Below are positions 1 to 5,670 of a stretch of DNA of 12,003 nucleotides, piece by piece. Position numbers and translations under genes: made by a program. A model generated the notes under the pieces. The model made no database searches, was not told the origin of the DNA, and was given only the letters and a program-made list of their open reading frames with translations. This DNA comes from Clostridium sp. CAG:568 (GTDB lineage: Bacteria; Bacillota_I; Bacilli_A; RFN20; CAG-288), in the NCBI GenBank assembly GCA_000434395.1, contig FR878797.1:6192-18194 (forward strand). Direction: 5' to 3'. Position 1 is the first letter of the stretch. Each line of letters opens with the position of its first letter.

Positions 1-20
1 TCTTCACTTTATTCTTCACT
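1..20 (-). repeat. 12-bp tandem repeat, left array (partial, cut by window edge)
   Basis: On the plus strand the edge reads TC, one full unit TTCACTTTATTC (3-14), then TTCACT (15-20). This is the reverse complement of the GAATAAAGTGAA unit repeated at 1243-1326. It lies inside the reading frame of the AlbA_2-type gene, where each unit adds Asn-Lys-Val-Lys. The array continues outside the window, so its copy number is unknown. Confidence 0.85.
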
Positions 21-1195
21 TCAGCATGTGTTTCATTATCTATTCTTTGGAATGGAATTGTCACAATAATCCTGTTCTTTTCGATTTTGATAGCTCCCTT
101 ACCATATCGCGAAACGATTTTCGGAACGCCTCTTCCAGATCTTTCACTTAGCCTCAATTGAAGGAATATCGATGCTAAAACCTCATTTACAGGTATGCTT
201 GCCCCGGAATAAAACCCTTCTGCATCTTGGTCGACGGCCAAACCACCATGAGATAAGATTTCCATCCTATCTGAGAATATGCTTATCTGCGGTCCATTTA
301 AAGTAAGCCATTTGTTGTGGATGAACGCATTCAGGATTGCTTCGTGGAAAGCCTCGTAATCGAACAGAGGAACGTCTTTTCTCTCGGATATTCTATTTCT
401 TTCATCGGCCTGAATGATGTTTATCGCATCCCCGTACTCGAGAAGCTTGTCCATTGAAAACAAAATGCAGTCATTTCCGAATTCTTTTACTGAAAAAAGA
501 GGCGATGCTTTGTCAAGTCCGGTAAAGATGGAGACTCTGATTGGTATGGAGTTTTGATCCGAAAGAATGTATGCCATCACATTGTATTCATTCTTTTTGT
601 TTTTCAGTTTAAGAGTTTTCTCAAAGTTTTCTTTCTTCAAGGTAATACCTTTAGCGGCATAGTACATAAACAGCCTATCGAAAGTTAAATCCTGCGCATA
701 GTCAGGAGCTGAGTGATTTATGATTGTAGGATAGCCATTCACCAAAGTGCTATTGAGTTTTATTTCCCATTCTGGGTATTTATCCAATTTTTCTTTACTT
801 GAACCGATACGGATATAGGCTTGTCCTTTATATTTTGTAACAACGGATTTTGATGCTGGAATAATCAGCATGACAATTCTGAAACCCCGATAATCAAACT
901 CGACACTTTCAAAAGCAATGCTCGGTCTCAAATTTCTTGATAGATAATGTTTGTATGGTTCACCGTCAATATCTCTATCAAAATCAACCGAAGTTCCAAC
1001 GATTTCTTTGCTAGAATCGCGGACTCCCCAAACCACATAGCCGTATTCCCTACCCGATAGCGTAGCGCCATTTGCAATAGCAGAAATATATTCTCCAATT
1101 TCATCTTTAGAAAACCAATTTTCTTTAAAATCAAGCCATTCATACTCATCCTTGAATTTGATGAGATTTTCAAAAATATCTAAATATTTATCCAT
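1..1195 (-). CDS. AlbA_2/Schlafen-type regulator with GHKL-like C-terminal half (3' end off window)
   Basis: Partial gene: 398 codons from ATG 1195-1193 are open to the left edge, with no stop seen. The start is supported by a purine-rich site with AAGG 7 nt upstream of the ATG. Residues about 15-135 match the Slfn/AlbA_2 domain (PF04326): EWLDFKENW at 19-27, then EIGEYISAIANG, YGYVVWGVRD and KEIVGT. Residues about 275-383 resemble the divergent GHKL ATPase-like half of COG2865 proteins: EAFHEAILNAFIH (281-293), SDRMEILSHGGL (308-319) and ERSGRGVPKI (351-360). COG2865 members are mostly called putative transcriptional regulators; some sit with defence genes and few have a proven role. The tail from residue 392 (EVK, then NKVK) enters a 12-bp tandem repeat. 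Such four-residue repeat tails are common in this family. The same repeat lies inverted upstream of the gene. Family assignment is firm; function is not. Confidence 0.88.
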   Translation of the reverse strand, partial: MDKYLDIFENLIKFKDEYEWLDFKENWFSKDEIGEYISAIANGATLSGREYGYVVWGVRDSSKEIVGTSVDFDRDIDGEPYKHYLSRNLRPSIAFESVEFDYRGFRIVMLIIPASKSVVTKYKGQAYIRIGSSKEKLDKYPEWEIKLNSTLVNGYPTIINHSAPDYAQDLTFDRLFMYYAAKGITLKKENFEKTLKLKNKKNEYNVMAYILSDQNSIPIRVSIFTGLDKASPLFSVKEFGNDCILFSMDKLLEYGDAINIIQADERNRISERKDVPLFDYEAFHEAILNAFIHNKWLTLNGPQISIFSDRMEILSHGGLAVDQDAEGFYSGASIPVNEVLASIFLQLRLSERSGRGVPKIVSRYGKGAIKIEKNRIIVTIPFQRIDNETHAEVKNKVK

Positions 1196-1222
1196 ATATC
1201 GACCTTATTTCTTTCCAACTTC

Positions 1223-1251
1223 ATTGTACCTTTTTCTAAGCAGAATAAAGT
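1223..1251 (-). promoter_or_regulatory. Candidate promoter of the AlbA_2-type gene abutting the repeat array
   Basis: On the minus strand TACAAT (plus-strand 1223-1228) is a 5/6 match to the sigma-A -10 box, 27 nt upstream of the start codon at 1195. At usual spacing any -35 box would fall inside the first unit of the tandem array (ACTTTA at 1246-1251 with a 17-nt spacer), but the match to TTGACA is poor. This is a weak call. Confidence 0.3.
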
Positions 1252-1333
1252 GAAGAATAAAGTGAAGAATAAAGTGAAGAATAAAGTGAAGAATAAAGTG
1301 AAGAATAAAGTGAAGAATAAAGTGAAGAATAAA
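1243..1333 (+). repeat. 12-bp tandem repeat array, seven full units, inverted relative to the left array
   Basis: There are seven identical GAATAAAGTGAA units (starting 1243, 1255, 1267, 1279, 1291, 1303, 1315) and a partial unit GAATAAA at 1327-1333. There is no unique sequence between units, so it is not a CRISPR array. On the plus strand only one frame has no stop: AAT AAA GTG AAG, coding (NKVK)n. It continues as NKCKKLMTNS and stops at TAA 1358-1360. This is the frame used by the tail of the AlbA_2-type gene on the other strand. That frame has no start codon here, so the array looks like a detached 3' coding end. Confidence 0.95.
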
Positions 1334-1615
1334 TGCAAAAAGCTGATGACAAATAGCTAATTTTCAAAATCTTATCTACCCCCTTGCCTTCTAAATAGAA
1401 CTCAAACCCATAAATTTCTAATCAGCCATAAAACGAAATTGCTTATTTTAGTTTGTCTACCATCTATCAAAGACTTCCATATATTCCCGTTTTGCCAAGG
1501 TACATTACCAGATAGGTTGACAACGAATCCAGGATGTTGATATGTTCCCGCAAAGCCGAGTGTGCATACGAGTTACCTGTACAAGACATTGGGGGTGTAG
1601 ATATGTTTCCCTATA

Positions 1616-1765
1616 CTAGTAAAAGCCGTTTTTCTTCGTTTTCGAGAGAATACAAGCCAATTTTCGGCAAAGAAAAAAGAGCCTCGACCTTTTTGAATCG
1701 GTGTTCTTCTTTTTGTTTCTGCCGTTTAGCGTGGCATTCGCTTTGATAACTTTTATATCAGACAT
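1616..1765 (-). pseudogene. Small ORF, possibly the decayed 5' end of a larger gene
   Basis: 49 codons from ATG 1765-1763 to TAG 1618-1616. The ribosome binding site is near-perfect: AAGGAGG ends 7 nt before the ATG, much better than at most real genes here. The start MSDIKVIKA followed by a basic, Lys/Asn-rich stretch resembles the N-terminal lead-in seen in some large serine recombinases (KVI-x-A before the catalytic domain). No recombinase catalytic motif follows in any frame before the ORF ends. I read it as the surviving front of a lost gene. A genuine small basic peptide is the alternative. The recombinase link is a weak inference. Confidence 0.3.
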
Positions 1766-1795
1766 TCTTGTTTCCTCCTTGTTTGTTCTGATATA
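1754..1795 (-). repeat. Stem-loop enclosing a ribosome binding site and start codon
   Basis: A perfect 9-bp inverted repeat, TATATCAGA (1754-1762) and TCTGATATA (1787-1795), has a 24-nt loop. On the minus strand the loop holds AAGGAGG and the ATG of the small ORF. It could be an RNA hairpin presenting the ribosome binding site, or a protein-binding palindrome. No function is shown. Confidence 0.5.
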
Positions 1796-1912
1796 GAAGT
1801 TTGAAAACATGCTCCAACCCAATTATGCCAAACAATAGCTATGTTCCTAAATTTTAGATTTAAATTTTTGTCGATTTTTTAATTGATTTTTATATTAAAT
1901 TTAGCACATAAA

Positions 1913-1941
1913 TTGAGTTTGCTCACAATTTAAGCTATAAT
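1913..1941 (+). promoter_or_regulatory. Sigma-A promoter of the fic gene
   Basis: TTGAGT (1913-1918) and a perfect TATAAT (1936-1941) are separated by 17 nt. The expected transcription start is near 1948, giving a leader of about 24 nt before the ATG at 1972. This is one of the best promoter matches in the window. Confidence 0.8.
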
Positions 1942-1967
1942 TTGTGAGTAATAAAAAGGATTGTGAG
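1922..1967 (+). promoter_or_regulatory. Three CTCACAA/TTGTGAG half-sites over the fic promoter and ribosome binding site
   Basis: CTCACAA (1922-1928) lies in the promoter spacer. Its exact reverse complement TTGTGAG lies at 1942-1948, directly after the -10 box, and again at 1961-1967, next to the ribosome binding site. The first two form an inverted repeat around the -10 box; the last two are direct repeats 19 bp apart. The layout fits a repressor operator. The Fic protein has its own winged-helix C-terminus, so autoregulation is a reasonable inference. Confidence 0.6.
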
Positions 1968-1971
1968 AAAG

Positions 1972-3018
1972 ATGCGCAAAGAATTTGATTACTCCAAACT
2001 TGCTGATAGAACCTTCGACAGGGAAACCGTCAATTACATCGGCCTAATACATGAATACAAGGGAAGGCAAGAGCTTTATCTGGAGCAGAAGCCAGAGGAA
2101 CTCGATAAGCTCGTTGAGCTTTCCAAAATCCAAAGCACGGAATCCAGCAACGAAATCGAAGGAATCGTCATGACCAACCGGAGATTCGCCCAGCTGATGA
2201 ATGATAAGACGACGCCGAAGAACTGCAACGAGAAGGAAATCAAAGGTTACCGCAACGTCCTTGACATCATTCACAGGAATTTCAACTACATTACTATCAC
2301 CCCCAGCACAATCCTTCAGCTTCATAGGGAACTCTACAAATTCTCAGAAGAGCGTTTCGGCGGTAAGTTCAAGGATTCCCCCAACGAAATCGACGCCATA
2401 ACGAAAGATGGAACGAAGATAGTTCTATTCCGGCCGCTAGAGCCTTTTGAAACACCAGAGGCGGTCGAACGGCTCTGCGAGGAATATGACAAGGCGATAA
2501 ACAAATATCGCATTGATCCGCTCATCGTCATCCCAGTGTTCATCCATGATTTCCTCTGCATCCACCCATTCAACAATGGAAACGGAAGGATGTCCAGACT
2601 TCTCACGACACTGCTCCTCTATAAGAACGGATACGAGGTTGGAAAATACATTTCACTAGAAAAGAAGATACAGGTCACCAAAAGCGATTATTACGACGCC
2701 TTGCAGGAAAGCTCTCGTGGTTGGATAGACGATAACAACGATGACTCTCCTTTCATTAAATACCTCCTCGGAACCATACTGGCTGCGTATCGCGATTTCG
2801 AGGACAGGGTCAACATCGTTGGAAAAAAGATGTCCGCCAGGGAGATGGTTGAGAAGGCGGTGAATTCCAAAATCGGAAAATTTACCAAAAACGACATCGG
2901 TGAGCTATGTCCGGAAATCAGCAAAAGTTCCGTCGAGCAGACTCTTAAAAAGCTTTGCGATGAAGGTAAGATAAAGAAGGAAGGCGTCGGAAAGGCGACT
3001 TTCTACCACATAGTTTGA
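1972..3018 (+). CDS. fic: Fic-domain protein (putative AMP transferase) with C-terminal winged helix
   Basis: 348 aa. ATG 1972 is preferred over GTG 1963: AAAAAGGA ends 11 nt before the ATG but only 2 nt before the GTG. The architecture is that of class II Fic proteins. An N-terminal inhibitory motif (S/T)xxxE(G/N) is seen as S59-N-E-I-E63-G64. The Fic core carries HPFNNGNGRMSR at 198-209, and a winged helix-turn-helix spans about 287-348. Fic enzymes usually transfer AMP from ATP to a hydroxyl group of a target protein; the helix before the motif places the inhibitory Glu in the active site. The Asp/Glu that normally binds the Mg ion in HxFx(D/E)GNGR is Asn202 here, which may weaken or change activity. 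The gene stands alone, with its own promoter, operators and terminator. Its codon use is visibly more GC-rich than the genes from 3418 on, which suggests transfer. Target unknown. Confidence 0.92.
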   Translation: MRKEFDYSKLADRTFDRETVNYIGLIHEYKGRQELYLEQKPEELDKLVELSKIQSTESSNEIEGIVMTNRRFAQLMNDKTTPKNCNEKEIKGYRNVLDIIHRNFNYITITPSTILQLHRELYKFSEERFGGKFKDSPNEIDAITKDGTKIVLFRPLEPFETPEAVERLCEEYDKAINKYRIDPLIVIPVFIHDFLCIHPFNNGNGRMSRLLTTLLLYKNGYEVGKYISLEKKIQVTKSDYYDALQESSRGWIDDNNDDSPFIKYLLGTILAAYRDFEDRVNIVGKKMSAREMVEKAVNSKIGKFTKNDIGELCPEISKSSVEQTLKKLCDEGKIKKEGVGKATFYHIV

Positions 3019-3030
3019 TTATCAACTTAT

Positions 3031-3061
3031 GGCACTTACAATCATAGCAAGTGCCTTTTTT
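3031..3061 (+). terminator. Rho-independent terminator of fic
   Basis: A 7-bp stem, GGCACTT (3031-3037) with AAGTGCC (3049-3055), has an 11-nt loop and is followed by six T (3056-3061). It begins 12 nt after the fic stop codon. Confidence 0.88.
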
Positions 3062-3088
3062 CTCACAATTCATTAGTTTGCTCATAAT
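3060..3088 (+). promoter_or_regulatory. Candidate promoter with the same half-sites as fic
   Basis: TTCTCA (3060-3065) and CATAAT (3083-3088) are 17 nt apart, a modest sigma-A match. CTCACAA (3062-3068) overlaps the -35 box and CTCATAA (3081-3087) overlaps the -10 box. The two are spaced 19 bp, exactly as the TTGTGAG pair at 1942 and 1961. The stretch 3075-3090 also matches 1916-1931 at 15 of 16 positions. It may drive the small ORF at 3148 under the same regulator. Confidence 0.4.
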
Positions 3089-3147
3089 TTCACTACCGCT
3101 TTTTGAGGAAACCATTATTTTTTTCATGTCTTTTATTCCAGAAAACT

Positions 3148-3315
3148 ATGATGGATGCCAAATCTTTTCGATACGTTCTCTATAACCTTGGCGAACATGC
3201 TCTCATTTATGAGGCCCGCCTGATAGATTTTCACGAGTATGCCTATCTCCATGATGTAATCCAACGCCTTAAGGCTTATTGTATTGGATTAAAATTAAGA
3301 AGCCATTCTTTATAA
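3148..3315 (+). CDS. Small hypothetical protein, unrecognised
   Basis: 55 aa from ATG 3148 (a second ATG follows at once at 3151). I do not recognise the family. The sequence is mixed, with no membrane segment or signal peptide, and has a run LIYEARLIDFHEYAYLHDVI (19-38) that would form amphipathic helices rich in aromatic and acidic residues. Codon use (GCC, CGC, CTG, CTC) resembles the fic gene rather than the AT-rich genes further right. That, and the possible promoter with fic-type operators about 60 nt upstream, favour a real or recently real gene of the same accessory unit. No Shine-Dalgarno sequence is evident. It lacks the S/TxxxEG inhibitory motif, so it is not a class I Fic antitoxin. 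It may instead be a fragment. Confidence 0.35.
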   Translation: MMDAKSFRYVLYNLGEHALIYEARLIDFHEYAYLHDVIQRLKAYCIGLKLRSHSL

Positions 3316-3417
3316 ATTGTTTTCGTAAAAAATATGAAAAATATGTTTTTATCAGCTTACTTATCTCTTTCAGTTTAATGCTTAGTTCATGTAAGAAAAT
3401 CTAAATTCAATGAAATG

Positions 3418-4473
3418 TTATTTAAAAATAAATAACTTTCTAGAAATATAATTCCAAATCATAACGACTAAAGTTCTGATAATAAAGACAAGGATATAAG
3501 TCCATTTTAAATAGTCGTAGAACAAAGCTTCTAATCCTATTCCGATAATTAATCCAAATGCAGATAACACTACAAACAGCAACATTCCGTACCAAGTTTT
3601 AGCATTGGATTTTGTACTGGCTTTATATACCATATAGACTGAGCACAAATAATTAACTATCACACCGACTATAAAGCCCATAGTGACAGCAATAATAGTA
3701 ATAATTGTTTCAGATAAGCTGGAAGATGCTAATAATAATCTCATTCCATATGTAGTAGCAAAATCAAATACAGAAGCTATGATTCCAACTAAAGCAAATC
3801 TAACTATCTCCCAAAACATATTCTTGTCTGAAATCTTATCATATGCAAATAGCTTCGTTATTATGTAATCATAGAACAAAGCTATTACACTCGCTAAATA
3901 GAAGGAAATCCACACAGGTAGGTTAGCATAGTTTGATTGATTGAACAAACAAAGCAATAAATCAAATCCTGCAATTCCGCACACTATTAAAATCACATAA
4001 TAAACTAAAGATGAAGTCTTTTTAAATTTTGGAGTTTCTTTCGAAGGATTGAATAGAAAGAAACATAATTGAGAAGCTAAAGTAATTCCTAAAAATATTA
4101 CTGTTCCCCAAGTTATCAAATCTAAGCAGAAAGAATAAGACCCTAGATTGATCATACTATTTGGATCAATCGGCGAAATCATACCAAGCAAACTAAATAA
4201 TGATATTAATAGAATAATGATTGCTATTTTACCAATTTCATTTATAAGCTTAAAATTGTTAGATTTCACCATCATTGCTGAATCTATATTATCATCAAAT
4301 TTAGCAGTTATAATTTCTTTTTTATCAGTCTTTTCTTTTCCCTGATTATTCTTTTCATTAGTCTTAATCAATTCATCTATATCAAAATTAGATGAATTCA
4401 AAATATCATCATTTTGTTTTATATCTTCTATCTTCTCTACTTTTATTTGAGGCGTTTTCTTATAAAAGTTCAT
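3418..4473 (-). CDS. GtrA-family membrane protein with long N-terminal extension
   Basis: 351 aa. The C-terminal region, about residues 219-351, fits the GtrA-like family (PF04138): EIVRFALVGIIASVFDFATT, four predicted helices near 221-248, 256-283, 295-318 and 324-343, and the typical ending WNYISRKLFIF. GtrA-like proteins are thought to move or flip lipid-linked sugars for cell-surface glycosylation; the substrate here is unknown. The protein is about twice the usual GtrA length (about 120-150 aa). It begins with a charged, Lys/Asp/Asn-rich cytosolic stretch (1-75), followed by four more hydrophobic segments near 82-100, 113-141, 156-177 and 186-206. GAGG lies 10 nt before the ATG and the gap to the upstream gene is 2 nt, so both are read from one mRNA. 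No clear terminator follows it. Confidence 0.82.
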   Translation of the reverse strand: MNFYKKTPQIKVEKIEDIKQNDDILNSSNFDIDELIKTNEKNNQGKEKTDKKEIITAKFDDNIDSAMMVKSNNFKLINEIGKIAIIILLISLFSLLGMISPIDPNSMINLGSYSFCLDLITWGTVIFLGITLASQLCFFLFNPSKETPKFKKTSSLVYYVILIVCGIAGFDLLLCLFNQSNYANLPVWISFYLASVIALFYDYIITKLFAYDKISDKNMFWEIVRFALVGIIASVFDFATTYGMRLLLASSSLSETIITIIAVTMGFIVGVIVNYLCSVYMVYKASTKSNAKTWYGMLLFVVLSAFGLIIGIGLEALFYDYLKWTYILVFIIRTLVVMIWNYISRKLFIFK

Positions 4474-4475
4474 AC

Positions 4476-4895
4476 TTATTTAACCTCATTTCTAAAGTCT
4501 AGATATTCATATAGGACCCCTACAAAAGCAAAGATTAACAACATAACGCCTGAAGCAACTAGGCATGGTATTCCATATGGTGTTTCTACTAATGAAATTC
4601 CAGTATAGTAGTTGAAGACAATAGACAATGTAGATAAATAATAAATTGCACTAGCAATAGTTAAAGCGTATCCGAACAATCTAGCTTCTCTTCTTCTACA
4701 AAAAATAGCTAATGATAATCCACATAATACTGCTACTATTAAGAAAAATGGAATTAATGGGTTTACTATTTGGTTGTAATAAATAATTGATTGACCAGAA
4801 GATGAAGTATATAAAGGCAATAGAATTGAAACGACGAACAATATCATAGAAACAAAAGCTAGAAGCTGCGACACTATTTTTAATATTCCTCTCAT
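4476..4895 (-). CDS. Small four-helix membrane protein, unrecognised
   Basis: 139 aa with a strong ribosome binding site (GGAGG 9 nt before the ATG). Four hydrophobic segments are seen at roughly residues 7-28, 44-66, 74-95 and 107-130. A cluster of arginines (CRRREAR, about 66-72) lies between the second and third helices and would mark a cytosolic loop. There is a short charged C-terminus. I do not recognise a family. It sits 40 nt downstream of the Crp/Fnr-family gene and 2 nt upstream of the GtrA-family gene, so it is likely a membrane partner of the GtrA-type protein. Some membrane proteins of ABC exporter operons also look like this, but this one is on the opposite strand from the exporter. 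Confidence 0.75.
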   Translation of the reverse strand: MRGILKIVSQLLAFVSMILFVVSILLPLYTSSSGQSIIYYNQIVNPLIPFFLIVAVLCGLSLAIFCRRREARLFGYALTIASAIYYLSTLSIVFNYYTGISLVETPYGIPCLVASGVMLLIFAFVGVLYEYLDFRNEVK

Positions 4896-4935
4896 ATCTA
4901 TGTTCCTCCATTCATTAAATGATTTTATACTATAT

Positions 4936-5583
4936 TTAGGCTTTTAATTCTTTTACATTAGATATCCCATAAATATTTCTTATCGTTGGAATATCTAATA
5001 GCTTTATTGCTTTATATTCACTTTTAAGAAGTCCTCTCTTCTTTAAATCATTGATTGTTTTAGAAACCGTTTGTCTTGTAGTAGATAAAGCTAAAGCAAT
5101 ACTTTCCGTAGACATATGAACAACATTATTTAAAGATTCAGTTTGAATACGACACATGAATTCAACCACTCTTTGTGATGGTGTCCAAACAGCCAAAGCA
5201 CAGAACTTATTTTCCATTCTGTTAAATAATTGAAACATAGATTTCATGACCAATGAATTCAATTCCGAATCAGTCTTTAATAATTTAAAGAATTTATCTT
5301 CTGAAAAAGATAAAATTTCTAAATCTGATTTAGCTATTCCTGTAGTTTTAAAAACAAGATCGGGATTCTGACCCATAATACCAAAAACATCACCAGCTCG
5401 ATATAAAAGTGTTGAAGATTCTCTTTCATCTCCTTCATTAGAAAAAACTTCAATCATTTCTCCTGACAAAACAATAAAATCTTTTCTTAAAAGAGATCTA
5501 TCAGTAAAGACAATTTGTTCCTTGGAAAAATGTTCCACGTTAGATGGATATTTAAGCATAAATTTGTATATATCTTTGTACAT
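4936..5583 (-). CDS. Crp/Fnr-family transcriptional regulator
   Basis: 215 aa. The start is set at ATG 5583-5581 because AGGGAG lies 9 nt upstream; upstream in-frame ATGs lack such spacing. The N-terminal part (about 10-125) is a cyclic-nucleotide-binding-type beta barrel (RAGDVFGIMG at 62-71), followed by a dimer helix and an HTH_Crp domain (about 133-200). The cAMP-binding Arg-Ser/Thr pair of the phosphate cassette is not seen, and there is no Fnr-type cysteine cluster, so the signal is unknown. The helix-turn-helix aligns without gaps to E. coli CRP: R170 matches Arg180, Q171 replaces Glu181, and K175 replaces Arg185. It is transcribed away from the ABC exporter and heads a minus-strand run with two membrane-protein genes. 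A TGTAA-N6-TTACA palindrome 40 nt upstream suggests autoregulation. Confidence 0.9.
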   Translation of the reverse strand: MYKDIYKFMLKYPSNVEHFSKEQIVFTDRSLLRKDFIVLSGEMIEVFSNEGDERESSTLLYRAGDVFGIMGQNPDLVFKTTGIAKSDLEILSFSEDKFFKLLKTDSELNSLVMKSMFQLFNRMENKFCALAVWTPSQRVVEFMCRIQTESLNNVVHMSTESIALALSTTRQTVSKTINDLKKRGLLKSEYKAIKLLDIPTIRNIYGISNVKELKA

Positions 5584-5600
5584 AAAATTCATCTCCCTTA

Positions 5601-5639
5601 AGTAAGCACTTTTATGCAAAATTTGTAAAGCACCTTACA
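5601..5639. promoter_or_regulatory. Crp/Fnr-type operators in the divergent intergenic region
   Basis: TGTAA (5624-5628), six bases, TTACA (5635-5639) has the geometry of a CRP-type palindrome (5-6-5). A weaker copy, AGTAA-N6-TTATG, lies at 5601-5616, with centres 23 bp apart, about two helical turns. Both share GCAC in the spacer. The sites lie between the regulator gene and the exporter genes. Confidence 0.6.
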
Positions 5640-5640
5640 T

Positions 5641-5670
5641 TTGTTATTATATAAACATAATATATATATA
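5641..5670 (+). promoter_or_regulatory. Candidate promoter for the ABC exporter operon
   Basis: TTGTTA (5641-5646) with TATATA at 5663-5668 (16-nt spacer) or 5665-5670 (18-nt spacer). The TGTAA-N6-TTACA site ends 2 nt before the -35 box, close to the position of activator sites that overlap the -35 region. The TA repeat makes the exact -10 box uncertain. Confidence 0.45.
5646..5651 (-). promoter_or_regulatory. Candidate -10 box of the Crp/Fnr-family gene
   Basis: The minus strand reads a perfect TATAAT at plus-strand positions 5646-5651. No good -35 box is seen at the usual distance (GCCCTA with 17 nt). A start near 5639 would fall on the edge of the TGTAA-N6-TTACA palindrome, which would suit repression. 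Confidence 0.4.

Larger units (their letters stand above)
1361..1912. other. Gene-poor spacer
   Basis: No full gene can be supported. The stretch holds a small minus-strand ORF with a good ribosome binding site (1616-1765), a stem-loop around its start (1754-1795), and a very AT-rich lead-in to the fic promoter from about 1840. Short open frames at 1402-1552 (minus) and 1534-1746 (plus) show no convincing family pattern or start signals. The context suggests decayed accessory DNA. Confidence 0.5.

Noticed and set aside
928..1173. Minus-strand 81-codon open frame
   Set aside because: It overlaps the AlbA_2-type gene in another frame on the same strand, and the gene's frame has clear domain motifs.
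1243..1333. CRISPR array
   Set aside because: Units are 12 bp, directly joined, with no unique spacers and no cas genes nearby.
1402..1552. Minus-strand open frame of about 48 codons with protein-like stretches (GFVVNLSGNVPWQNGN)
   Set aside because: No start codon with a ribosome binding site, an in-frame stop just upstream, and no recognisable family. It may be old coding DNA, but support is too thin to annotate.
1534..1746. Plus-strand 70-codon open frame
   Set aside because: No ribosome binding site, a Cys/Ser/Phe-rich low-complexity product, and it lies opposite the better-supported minus-strand start at 1765.
2044..2924. Open frames antisense to fic and in its other frames
   Set aside because: They overlap a gene with firm Fic motifs and have no independent signals.
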